Shown piece by piece: positions 24,722 to 32,765 of a stretch of DNA of 64,000 bases. A program made the translations under genes and the position numbers. The first letter of the stretch is position 1. The number at the start of each line of letters is the position of its first letter. The notes beneath the pieces are model-generated. The model was given only the letters and a program-made list of their open reading frames with translations. It was not told the origin of the DNA and searched no databases. Origin of the DNA: JBBIOU01 sp037443205 (GTDB lineage Bacteria; Bacteroidota; Bacteroidia; Flavobacteriales_D; UBA2798); assembly GCA_037443205.1 (NCBI GenBank), contig JBBIOU010000011.1, positions 23,195 to 87,194 on the forward strand, read 5' to 3'.

Positions 24722-26260
24722 CTATGATATTTTTTCAGCACAATTAACTCCGTCTATAGCTGCTGAAATTATACCTCCGGCATAACCGGCTCCTTCTCCG
24801 CAAGGATACAAACCCTCTAATTGTAAATGTTGTAGAGTATCTTTATGGCGTGGTATTCTTATCGGAGAAGAAGTTCTGGATTCTACTGCTACCAGCATAG
24901 CTTCGTTTGTATAATATCCTTTCATTTTCTTTCCAAATGCTGTAAAGGCTTTGCTAAGACGTAAACAAATTCCTGTAGGTAAAATATCGTGCAGATTTAC
25001 ACCGGCACCCCCGGGCTGATAAGAACAAGGCAACAGTGAGTTACTTGTTTTTTTTAGGGTAAAATCTACCATGCGTTGTGCCGGTGCTGTTTGCGTTTTA
25101 CCTCCTGCAATCCAGCAATTTTTTTCAACTTCTTCCTGAAACTTTAAATACTTTAATACACCATATTTATTAAATGCTTTTAAATCTTCGTGGGTTATGG
25201 TAGTTACAATACCCGAATTGGCAAACGGATTATTGCGTTTTGAAGGTGACCATCCGTTGGTTACAATTTCTTGCTGCGAGGTAGCACATGGAGCAATTAT
25301 TCCGCCCGGACACATACAAAAAGAGTACACCCCTGAATTATTAATCTGTTCAACCAGGCTATATGAGGCAGGTGGTAAATATTTATTTCGTTGGGCACAT
25401 TTATACTGAATACTGTCTATAAGTGTTTGCGGATGTTCTGCTCTAACGCCAATGGCAATGGGTTTTTCTTCGAGCAATATGTTTTTTCGATAAAATAAAT
25501 AAAAAATATCGCGGGCAGAATGTCCGGTTGCTAATATAAGTTCTTTGCAATTATGCTTTTCGGTATGATTAATTTCAATACCATTAATTTTTTGTGAGTC
25601 AAAAAAAATATCGGTTAGTTTAGCATTAAAATGTATTTCTCCGCCACATTGTAAGATGGTGTTTCTGATGTTGGTAATTACTGCGGGAAGTTTGTTGGTT
25701 CCTATATGCGGATGTGCCTCATAAAGAATTTCTTTACCGGCTCCGTGTAATACCAGCCATTGTAAGATTTTTTTTACATCTCCTCTTTTGGTAGAGCGGG
25801 TATAAAGTTTTCCGTCAGAGTAAGTGCCTGCACCACCTTCGCCAAAGCAATAATTTGATTCAGGATTAACCAAATGATGTTTGGTATGTGCGGCAATATC
25901 CCTTCTTCTTGCGCGTACATCTTTGCCTCTTTCAAAAATAATTGGCTTAATTCCCTTTTCAATTAATCGCAATGCAGCAAATAATCCGGCCGGTCCTGCC
26001 CCTATAATCATCACCGGTTTAGCATGGCTTACATTGGTAAAGTTATATTGTGGTTGTTCCGCGGGGATTTCTTCATTAACCGCAATTAACATTTTTATCA
26101 GATATTGCGGCTGTTTTGCTCTTGCATCAAGCGATTTTTTTATTATTCTATAATAAACCGTGTCATGATTGTTTAGGCCGATTTGTTTTTTAATCTTATG
26201 TAGTAAAGTTTGTTCATCATAAAATTCATGAGGCAATAATTTTAACTGAATTTCTTTCAT
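24722..26260 (-). CDS. FAD-dependent dehydrogenase (COG2509-like)
   Basis: The 512-residue protein has an N-terminal alpha/beta segment of about 80 residues, then the dinucleotide motif MIIGAGPAGLFAALRLIEKGIKP and FERGKDVRARRRDIA. Further motifs are NYCFGEGGAGTYSDGKLYTRS, ELILATGHSARDIFYL and the C-terminal FAD contact GLYPCGEGAGYAGGIISAAIDG. This is the uncharacterised FAD-dependent dehydrogenase family common in Bacteroidota; the substrate is unknown. Its start codon shares one base with the porT stop, so it is the third gene of a ubiE-porT-FAD operon. Confidence 0.9.
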   Translation of the reverse strand: MKEIQLKLLPHEFYDEQTLLHKIKKQIGLNNHDTVYYRIIKKSLDARAKQPQYLIKMLIAVNEEIPAEQPQYNFTNVSHAKPVMIIGAGPAGLFAALRLIEKGIKPIIFERGKDVRARRRDIAAHTKHHLVNPESNYCFGEGGAGTYSDGKLYTRSTKRGDVKKILQWLVLHGAGKEILYEAHPHIGTNKLPAVITNIRNTILQCGGEIHFNAKLTDIFFDSQKINGIEINHTEKHNCKELILATGHSARDIFYLFYRKNILLEEKPIAIGVRAEHPQTLIDSIQYKCAQRNKYLPPASYSLVEQINNSGVYSFCMCPGGIIAPCATSQQEIVTNGWSPSKRNNPFANSGIVTTITHEDLKAFNKYGVLKYLKFQEEVEKNCWIAGGKTQTAPAQRMVDFTLKKTSNSLLPCSYQPGGAGVNLHDILPTGICLRLSKAFTAFGKKMKGYYTNEAMLVAVESRTSSPIRIPRHKDTLQHLQLEGLYPCGEGAGYAGGIISAAIDGVNCAEKIS

Positions 26261-26976
26261 TAACCTTCAAAAGTTAAGGTAAGAACCCATACTCTGGTTT
26301 TTAGCATTTCTATGGGCGAACTGTATTTTTTGTATTCCTGAATCAGAGAGTTTTTTATGCCATTATATAGTTTAAGCTCAACACCCAGTTTAAAATATAA
26401 CAAGAAAAAATCTAAGCCGCCTCCAATTTGATATTGATGGTCAAAGCGATTAATTTTTACAATATCGTTGGCATCAACATCTTTTTGGTTTTGCATATCA
26501 ATACCAAAATTGTAACCTCCAATTATGTATGCAGCAAAGTTGTTTACACGGTCGGTTCGTAATTTTAGGTTTAAAGGAAAATTTAAAAATACAGAGCGTA
26601 CGCCTATTAATTTTTGCTTTACCTTATTGTTTACAATTTCAGAAAAATATAAATCTCTGTCTTGAAACGATAATTCGGGTAAAAATCTAAGTGATATATT
26701 TTTACTTAGATTGAGCGATGAAATAATTCCCAGATTAAAACCCGGTCTGCGTTTTACGGATAAACCTAAGATAGAATCCGGACTAAAAGGATAGTTGGTA
26801 CGCATATTCATTTGAAAGTCGGCACTGTTGAATGCTAATAAAAAACCAAAGTGATAAGGCTTTTCGTCAAAATGGGGCAATTTGCCTACTTTTTCTTTTT
26901 GTGCAAACAAGCCGGTATGAGTAAAACCAATTAAAAGAAAACAGGTGAAAAAATTACATATCTTGATTTTTCTCAT
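26260..26976 (-). CDS. porT: PorT-like T9SS outer-membrane protein
   Basis: A 238-residue predicted outer-membrane barrel from the start MRKIKICNFF, with a signal peptide cleaved near GLFAQ. The region KLPHFDEKPYHFGFLLAFNSADFQM and the strand-rich remainder (GGGLDFFLLYFKLGVELKLYNGIKN, ending in an aromatic/hydrophobic strand) match PorT, required for T9SS assembly in Porphyromonas gingivalis and Flavobacterium. The pairing with ubiE is typical of porT in this phylum and strengthens the call. An upstream in-frame start (27015) would add a non-signal-like extension. No other core T9SS gene (porK/L/M/N, sov) is in the window. Confidence 0.82.
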   Translation of the reverse strand: MRKIKICNFFTCFLLIGFTHTGLFAQKEKVGKLPHFDEKPYHFGFLLAFNSADFQMNMRTNYPFSPDSILGLSVKRRPGFNLGIISSLNLSKNISLRFLPELSFQDRDLYFSEIVNNKVKQKLIGVRSVFLNFPLNLKLRTDRVNNFAAYIIGGYNFGIDMQNQKDVDANDIVKINRFDHQYQIGGGLDFFLLYFKLGVELKLYNGIKNSLIQEYKKYSSPIEMLKTRVWVLTLTFEG

Positions 26977-27039
26977 TACTATCGGCAAATTTATAAATAA
27001 AGTTTGTACTCCCATTTCCTAAACGCAAAATACATACAA

Positions 27040-27762
27040 TTATTTCACTCCTATATAAATGCTTGCAATACCACCCGAAAGAGATTTTACCATTACGTTT
27101 TTATAGCCGATTTGTTGCAAAATATTTACCAGTTCATCTCCTTCAGGAAACGCAGCTACCGAATCGGGAAGATATTGATAAGCTGCAGTATCCTTAGAAA
27201 TGGCTTTTCCAACTTTCGGAATGATTGTTTTTGAATAAAAACCAAATACTTGTTTTACCGGAAATTTTTTAGGTTTAGAAAATTCAATAATTAATATAGG
27301 CTTAGCAGGCTTAACAACCCGTAACATTTCTGTTAATCCTTTGTGCAGGTTTTCAAAATTTCTGATGCCAAAAGCTACCGTAAGTGCATCAAAAGTATTA
27401 TCAGAAAAAGGCAAGTTTTCGCTGTCGGCTTTTATCATTTCTACTATGTGAGATACATTTTTTTGTTGCATTTTTTGTTTGCCTTTTTCAAGCATACCGG
27501 CCGATATGTCTATACCGATAATTTTTTCAGGTTTTAATTTTAAAGCTTCAATGGCAAAATCGCCTGTGCCGGTAGCGACATCCAGTATAATTTTAGGATG
27601 ATAAGGTTTAAGCATTTTGACAGCCTTTTTTCGCCATAACTTATCTATGCCCAATGATAAAAAATGATTCAGAAAATCATATTTACCCGAAATGTTATCA
27701 AACATTGCGGCAACCTCATCTTTTTTAGAGCGGTCGGTATTGTATGGTTTTACTAATTGCAT
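27040..27762 (-). CDS. ubiE: Demethylmenaquinone methyltransferase
   Basis: UbiE/MenG methylates demethylmenaquinone to menaquinone using S-adenosylmethionine. The 240-residue protein has VAAMFDNISGKYDFLNHFLSLGID, the SAM motif ILDVATGTGDFAIEAL, and ALTVAFGIRNFENLHKGLTEMLRVVKP, the family signature. The start at 27762 (MQLVKPYNTD) is chosen because a TAnnTTTG box lies just upstream, inside the longer open frame to 27867, which also overlaps the divergent ydcF-like gene. Menaquinone is the expected quinone for Bacteroidota. First gene of the ubiE-porT-FAD run. Confidence 0.94.
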   Translation of the reverse strand: MQLVKPYNTDRSKKDEVAAMFDNISGKYDFLNHFLSLGIDKLWRKKAVKMLKPYHPKIILDVATGTGDFAIEALKLKPEKIIGIDISAGMLEKGKQKMQQKNVSHIVEMIKADSENLPFSDNTFDALTVAFGIRNFENLHKGLTEMLRVVKPAKPILIIEFSKPKKFPVKQVFGFYSKTIIPKVGKAISKDTAAYQYLPDSVAAFPEGDELVNILQQIGYKNVMVKSLSGGIASIYIGVK

Positions 27763-27770
27763 ATATCTTG

Positions 27771-27778
27771 CAAATGTA
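27771..27778 (-). promoter_or_regulatory. -7 promoter box of ubiE-porT
   Basis: Minus-strand TACATTTG, ending 8 bp before the ubiE ATG at 27762, which predicts a very short leader. Confidence 0.5.
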
Positions 27779-27810
27779 TGTATAATTAACCGATTATTAT
27801 GGTAAATGTT

Positions 27811-27818
27811 TATTTTTG
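27811..27818 (+). promoter_or_regulatory. -7 promoter box of the YdcF-like gene
   Basis: TATTTTTG, 17 bp before the ATG at 27836, back to back with the ubiE promoter box in a 73-bp divergent region. Confidence 0.45.
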
Positions 27819-27835
27819 GTATGGCATAAATAATT

Positions 27836-28471
27836 ATGAAAGAAGTATTAAAAAAACTTTTCAGCAAACAACGTTTAATCAGATGGAGTATTTACAGTCT
27901 TATTTTTTTATTGATGTATTTGTTTCGCTATCCTATATTGCGCAGTGCAGGTAATTTTTTAATACATGAGGATACTCCCGAAATTTGCGATGCGGTTTTT
28001 GTTTTAGGGGGTTCATCGCTTGAGAGAGGAATAGAAGCAAAAAAAATTTATGACTCAGGTTACAGTAAATGTTTTATAACTACCGGACATAACATCCCTA
28101 ATTTACTTAAAGCAATCAATCAACCTCTTACCGAGGCAGAAGTTACAGCTCATTATTTGTTGCTAAACGGCTTGCCTCCCGAATACATTGATACACTTGA
28201 TGCGGGTACCAGCACTCGCGAAGAAGCCATGGCAGTTTTTGAATATTGTAAACAAAAAAAATATAACAAAGTGATGATTTTATCCTCTCGCTTTCATACT
28301 CGCAGGGTGTATAACGAATTTAAAAAAGTATTTAATGGCTCAACGGTTGATTTTATCGTACACGGAGCCCCCTCAGTTGTTTACAAAGAAGATGAATGGT
28401 GGAAATACGAGGAAGGAATGATTATGGTAAATAACGAATATATGAAAATGCTTTATTACCTTTTTAAATAA
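27836..28471 (+). CDS. YdcF/DUF218-family membrane-anchored protein
   Basis: A 211-residue protein with one N-terminal membrane helix (WSIYSLIFLLMYLFRYPIL) followed by a DUF218 domain. Motifs are AVFVLGGSSLERGIEAKKIYDSG, FITTGHNIPN, AGTSTREEAMAVFEYCKQK and MILSSRFHTRRVYNEFKKVF, the last being the usual SxxxHxxRxxxxF-type signature. Members include YdcF and SanA; SanA affects envelope permeability, but the biochemical activity is not established. The active domain would face the periplasm. Confidence 0.85.
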   Translation: MKEVLKKLFSKQRLIRWSIYSLIFLLMYLFRYPILRSAGNFLIHEDTPEICDAVFVLGGSSLERGIEAKKIYDSGYSKCFITTGHNIPNLLKAINQPLTEAEVTAHYLLLNGLPPEYIDTLDAGTSTREEAMAVFEYCKQKKYNKVMILSSRFHTRRVYNEFKKVFNGSTVDFIVHGAPSVVYKEDEWWKYEEGMIMVNNEYMKMLYYLFK

Positions 28472-28521
28472 TTCATAGGGCAAAATAATTCATAAATTGA
28501 TTGATTTTACAGTTAATAATT

Positions 28522-28529
28522 TATTTTTG
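28522..28529 (+). promoter_or_regulatory. -7 promoter box of the cysH-like gene
   Basis: TATTTTTG ends 9 bp before the ATG at 28539. An ATTG 18 bp upstream (28500-28503) is a 3-of-4 match to the -33 TTTG. Confidence 0.5.
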
Positions 28530-28538
28530 TTCGCCTAA

Positions 28539-29192
28539 ATGAATATAAACCAAATAAAACATAAAATCAATGAATACAAAGAAGCGGGAAAGAAAATGTT
28601 TCTTACCTCTTCTTTTCAAACACATAGCATTCCGTTATTGCATATCATAAGTAATATTGATAACACCATTCCGGTTTTATTTATTAACACCGGTTTTCAT
28701 TTTCCTGAAACCATGATTTTTAGGGATAAAGTGGCCGAGATGCTTAAATTAAACCTGATAGATGTAAAAAGCCTGGTAGCCAGAAATCTACAAAAAGACG
28801 CCAAGGGAAGTTTCTATTTTGCTTCCGACCCTGATTATTGTTGTTTTATTAACAAGACCCAGCCCGTTGAACCTTTTTTAGCTGAATATGATGTATGGAT
28901 AAACGGTGTAAGGGCAGACCAAAATGCAAACAGAAAAACTTTACAAACCGAAATGTCGGCACCCAAAGGCTGTATTCGTTTTCATCCGATGCTTGATTGG
29001 ACATCTAAAATGATATATGAATATATCCGCGAAAATAATTTGCCTAAACACCCCCTCGAAAATCAAGGTTATTTTAGTATCGGTTGCGAGCCCTGTACCC
29101 GCAAAGTTGATTTGAACGATGAACGTGCTGCACGTTGGTTTGGCTTAAATAAAACCGAATGTGGTTTGCATACTGATTTAATAAATAAATAA
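28539..29192 (+). CDS. cysH: Phosphoadenylyl/adenylyl-sulfate reductase family protein
   Basis: A 217-residue PAPS/APS reductase-fold enzyme that would reduce activated sulfate to sulfite. It has the nucleotide loop TSSFQTHSIPLLHI, LFINTGFHFPETM and GVRADQNANRKT. A Cys pair (DPDYCCFINK) and a CxxC (SIGCEPCTRKV) together match the 4Fe-4S ligands of APS-type reductases. The C-terminal ECGLH holds the catalytic Cys. The Fe-S set points to APS rather than PAPS as substrate. No ATP sulfurylase (cysD/N) or sulfite reductase is nearby; the SDR gene follows 6 bp later. Confidence 0.88.
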   Translation: MNINQIKHKINEYKEAGKKMFLTSSFQTHSIPLLHIISNIDNTIPVLFINTGFHFPETMIFRDKVAEMLKLNLIDVKSLVARNLQKDAKGSFYFASDPDYCCFINKTQPVEPFLAEYDVWINGVRADQNANRKTLQTEMSAPKGCIRFHPMLDWTSKMIYEYIRENNLPKHPLENQGYFSIGCEPCTRKVDLNDERAARWFGLNKTECGLHTDLINK

Positions 29193-29198
29193 GCATAT

Positions 29199-30122
29199 AT
29201 GAAAATACTTATTACAGGCGGAGCAGGGTACATCGGAACTGAATTGGTTTATAATTTACTTTTGCAACCGCAAGTAGAATTGATTATTGTTTACGATAAT
29301 TTATCGCGAGGAAATTATAATTTTTTTATTGGTACAAAAAAAATTGATAAAACACGATTAAAATTTATTGAAGCAGATATATTAGACAGCCGAAGATTAA
29401 AAAAAGCTTTGCAAGATATTGATATAGTTTATCATCTGGCTGCAAAAGTAACAACTCCTTTTTCCGATCAAAACCCGCACGAGTTTGAACAAATCAATCA
29501 CTGGGGAACGGCCGAACTTACGTATGCGCTTGAAGAAAGCAAAGTAAAAAAATTTATATACCTCAGCTCGGTATCAGTTTATGGTTCTTCAAAAGAAGAG
29601 GTTGATGTGGATTCACCAATTAACCCGAAAACTTTTTATGGCATCTCTAAAATGCGTGGTGAAGAACATGTAAACCGAATGTTTTCAAAGTTGCCTACTT
29701 ATATTATTCGTTTGGGTAATGTGTTTGGCTACAGCAAGAGTATGCGCTTTGACGCAGTTATAAACCGTTTTTTATTTGATGCACATTATAAAAAAAGAAT
29801 CACCATCAACGGTTCGGGTAATCAGTTCAGGGCATTTACTCATATTCATCACGCTTGCAGTATTTTGACTAAAATAGGAGTTACTCAATGCCTTCAGCCC
29901 GGAAGATATGATTTGGTTGATGCAAATTATTCGGTAAATCAAATTGCAGACGTATTAAAAAACCTTTATCCCGACTTAGAAATACTTTTTGTAAATCAGC
30001 ACATGCAACTGCGCGATATCAAAGTAAAACCTAATACCATTATCAATCAAATTGCCGATAACAGAGAAAATGATTTAAATAAACTCTTGTCAGATTTCAG
30101 AAGCGAATTTATTACAAATTAG
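29199..30122 (+). CDS. NAD-dependent epimerase/dehydratase (extended SDR)
   Basis: A 307-residue extended SDR with the Rossmann motif ITGGAGYIGTELVYNLL, the acidic residue for NAD at VYDNLSRGNY, and IVYHLAAKVTTPF. The Tyr-Lys catalytic pair is in TFYGISKMRGEEH, and YLSSVSVYGSS supplies the catalytic Ser. Similar enzymes act on nucleotide-sugars such as UDP-glucose, but the substrate pocket cannot be read here. It begins 6 bp after cysH, so they are co-transcribed although the link is not obvious. It converges with the next gene with a 2-bp gap. Confidence 0.88.
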   Translation: MKILITGGAGYIGTELVYNLLLQPQVELIIVYDNLSRGNYNFFIGTKKIDKTRLKFIEADILDSRRLKKALQDIDIVYHLAAKVTTPFSDQNPHEFEQINHWGTAELTYALEESKVKKFIYLSSVSVYGSSKEEVDVDSPINPKTFYGISKMRGEEHVNRMFSKLPTYIIRLGNVFGYSKSMRFDAVINRFLFDAHYKKRITINGSGNQFRAFTHIHHACSILTKIGVTQCLQPGRYDLVDANYSVNQIADVLKNLYPDLEILFVNQHMQLRDIKVKPNTIINQIADNRENDLNKLLSDFRSEFITN

Positions 30123-30124
30123 GT

Positions 30125-32512
30125 TTACTTTAATAGTTCAAAAAATCCGTTATAGATTTTATCGGTATCTATAATTTTTAAAATATAATAATAAGTTCCG
30201 TCACTATATTTTGAACCATCCCAATCGTTTTTATAGTTTTTAGTTTGATAGAGTAAGGTTCCCCAGCGATTAAAAATTAATAGTTCGTTATTGGGATAAA
30301 ATTCCAAAAACGAAAATACCAATAAATCATTTTCACCATCGTTATTCGGAGTAATAACATTGGGCGCAACAATTTCTGCAGGAATAACTGTTATTGATTG
30401 ACAAATCGTATCCAGACAGCCTTCGTTGGTAGTTAATGCAAAGCATACGTTATAGGTTCCCGGTTGTGTGTAGGTATGCGAAGGATTTTGAATGGTAGCC
30501 GAAGTACTATCTCCAAAATTCCAATTCCAGGCATAGGCTGTCCCCGTATGTATTGTGCTATTATCAGAAAATATTACGGGTACATTTACTATAACCGGAT
30601 TAGGTAAATAGTTAAATGCAGCTTGCGGCTGTGGTTCAATATAAAGATTAAAATTTATGGTGTCGGAATAACAACCATTAATTTCGGAATAAGCAGAATA
30701 GCTGATAGTATTTGTAGTAGTTCCGCTATTCACAACATTATCCTGTATGTTTCCTGTTCCTGAAGTATAATTTCCTCCCCAATTGATATTGGCATTGTTT
30801 ACACAAGAACTCAATGTAATGGTATAATTTTCAGCCGAACAAATAATAGAATCGTAATTTACAGAAATATCGGGAGCAATTTTTACGGGGCGTGTAATAG
30901 CCGGAATACCGCTTACAATGGTACCACAAGCATCAGTAATGATGGGCGGAGGTATGGTAAGGGAGGTATAATTTTGATCGCAATAAATAGGGCAATTAGG
31001 AATGTTTAAGGTAAATTGATAATTAGTGGCACCGGTATTACAACCGTTATTGATGCCTTGCGTAACTACTGTATTTGTCCAGGGATGCGAAAAAGTATAT
31101 GGAGCAACACCATATCTGACAAAGGCTGTAGCTTGCACGGTACAAGTATTGGCACAAATAGGATTTTGAGGGGTAGTCCACTGATTATTATAGGGTTCGG
31201 CTGTCCGCCCATAAACTACGGCTTTAAATGGCCATTGTGTAGTAAAAGGGTCGTGTCTGATATAGGTGGTATTGCATCCTGTTCCCGGACCTGTTCGGCC
31301 AAGATGCATACGCAGGTAAAAAGTAGTGGGACTGCACGACTCGGGAAAGCAACACGTAAGTGGGCTGTAAAGATTAAAACTATCTAAATAAGCGGTGCCC
31401 GGTAGATTTGCATTAGGCCCTGTAACAGTAAACGTTTGCGAATTAGCACAATTGGTACTAAAATACATAGAACCTTGCCCCATCGTTGCTGTTGTAAAAG
31501 GATCGGCATAAAAACTGGACGTAACGTAAAGTCCGGTAACGGTAACTGCTGCCGGTATGGTAACTAAAATACTATCAGCATAGGTGGCAGGCAGTATGCA
31601 AGAGGGTATATATCCTCCGGTCCATTGCGCGGTAGGGCCATTTATCAAAGGGTCTATTACAACAGGAAATACACGGGCTGAATTATTTATCCAGCTATCA
31701 GGAACTATCAATTCCAGTTGATATTTATTATCTGTTTTTTTTATTTTATATCCGGCTATAATGTAGTTGTTGTTTGCATCATAACACAGAGGAGCAAAGA
31801 TTGTACATACTACTTCATTTTTATTGTTTAACACCAGTAAATCTCCGCTCCATGCATTGCCGGTTAATTGGCCATGATTTTTATCTTCAGTTATTTTATA
31901 TCCTTGAGGTAAAATTATTTCTTCATAAAAAATTAAGTTTTGATTGGCATTAACAGACATGCGATTGTTTACAACATAATTGTATTTAACCGAATTTTCT
32001 CTAAATATAAGTTGTTTGTCTATTCCTGTAACAATGTTGTATAGCGTGATTTCATTTCCTGTAAATTCAAAAGAATTTTGGGTAGCACGGTTATTTATAT
32101 GAATATTTTTCCCAAAATATATATTTTGGTTGTTGCCAACAGATAAGCTAAAACTTGCATCTTTGTAGAGGGTTGTAGGAAAAGGTTGTTGTTTGGCTAT
32201 CCATCTGTCATTCTCTTCGGTTAATAAAGCGCTTATGGGTATTAACTCGTTTTTTTCGTTGTAGTAATTTACTGGTTTTTTGCTAAAAACGGCTTTTACC
32301 TGACCATCATTGCTTTTATAAGTAGATGAATATAGTGTTCTTAGTGATATATCTTCTGTCCATGTGATGCTTTCGGTTTTAAAATTATAAACATCATTAG
32401 TTGTATTGTTTGCAGTATTTAATTGTTCAGTAAGCCCTGTATGATAATTATTTTGAGAAAAATTATTACTATAAAAAACTAGTAAGCTGATAATGCATAT
32501 ATATAGTTTCAT
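30125..32512 (-). CDS. Secreted PKD-domain protein with T9SS type B C-terminal domain
   Basis: A 795-residue protein with a signal peptide (ending NNFSQ). Its large N-terminal region of about 290 residues (LRTLYSSTYKSNDGQVKAVFSKKP, DKNHGQLTGNAWSGDLLVL) has no family I can name. A Cys-rich middle part follows, then one PKD domain (about 628-705; WNWNFGDSTSATIQNPSHTYTQPGTYNV), and a CHU_C tail from about 710 (VITPNNDGENDLLVFS, IFNRWGTLLYQ, WDGSKYSDGTYYYIL). It is predicted T9SS type B cargo on the cell surface. Unlike the two giant adhesins it has no PorP/SprF gene beside it. Confidence 0.85.
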   Translation of the reverse strand: MKLYICIISLLVFYSNNFSQNNYHTGLTEQLNTANNTTNDVYNFKTESITWTEDISLRTLYSSTYKSNDGQVKAVFSKKPVNYYNEKNELIPISALLTEENDRWIAKQQPFPTTLYKDASFSLSVGNNQNIYFGKNIHINNRATQNSFEFTGNEITLYNIVTGIDKQLIFRENSVKYNYVVNNRMSVNANQNLIFYEEIILPQGYKITEDKNHGQLTGNAWSGDLLVLNNKNEVVCTIFAPLCYDANNNYIIAGYKIKKTDNKYQLELIVPDSWINNSARVFPVVIDPLINGPTAQWTGGYIPSCILPATYADSILVTIPAAVTVTGLYVTSSFYADPFTTATMGQGSMYFSTNCANSQTFTVTGPNANLPGTAYLDSFNLYSPLTCCFPESCSPTTFYLRMHLGRTGPGTGCNTTYIRHDPFTTQWPFKAVVYGRTAEPYNNQWTTPQNPICANTCTVQATAFVRYGVAPYTFSHPWTNTVVTQGINNGCNTGATNYQFTLNIPNCPIYCDQNYTSLTIPPPIITDACGTIVSGIPAITRPVKIAPDISVNYDSIICSAENYTITLSSCVNNANINWGGNYTSGTGNIQDNVVNSGTTTNTISYSAYSEINGCYSDTINFNLYIEPQPQAAFNYLPNPVIVNVPVIFSDNSTIHTGTAYAWNWNFGDSTSATIQNPSHTYTQPGTYNVCFALTTNEGCLDTICQSITVIPAEIVAPNVITPNNDGENDLLVFSFLEFYPNNELLIFNRWGTLLYQTKNYKNDWDGSKYSDGTYYYILKIIDTDKIYNGFFELLK

Positions 32513-32709
32513 ACTTTATTGATTTATATATTGACAAATATGTAACTTTTTTTATATATCTGCAAGTGTTGTAATAAACTTAAATCCAAAATTGTCATCA
32601 GCCACCAAATTTTTCGTAGGCTGATGCAAGTGTGTTTGTATGTGGGCAGTATTTGGGTTAAATCCGGTTGTTGGTATATGAAATTAACCGACAGGAAAAA
32701 ATTGGGTAT

Positions 32710-32745
32710 AAAAAACCCCTGCCTGATTATACAGGCAGGGGTTTG
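32710..32745 (-). terminator. Strong intrinsic terminator of the 34631-32766 gene
   Basis: A perfect 13-bp stem (AAACCCCTGCCTG against CAGGCAGGGGTTT) with a 6-base loop. On the minus strand the stem runs directly into a T-run (GGGGTTTTTT), while the plus strand lacks one, so it acts for the minus-strand gene ending at 32766. Confidence 0.9.
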
Positions 32746-32765
32746 AAAAATTGCAAAAAATTTAG

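Noticed and set aside
24712..24728. Short hairpin ATCATA-AAAGC-TATGAT before a T-run as terminator
   Set aside because: A 6-bp A/T-rich stem lying across the two convergent stop regions is weak; chance is likely in DNA this AT-rich.
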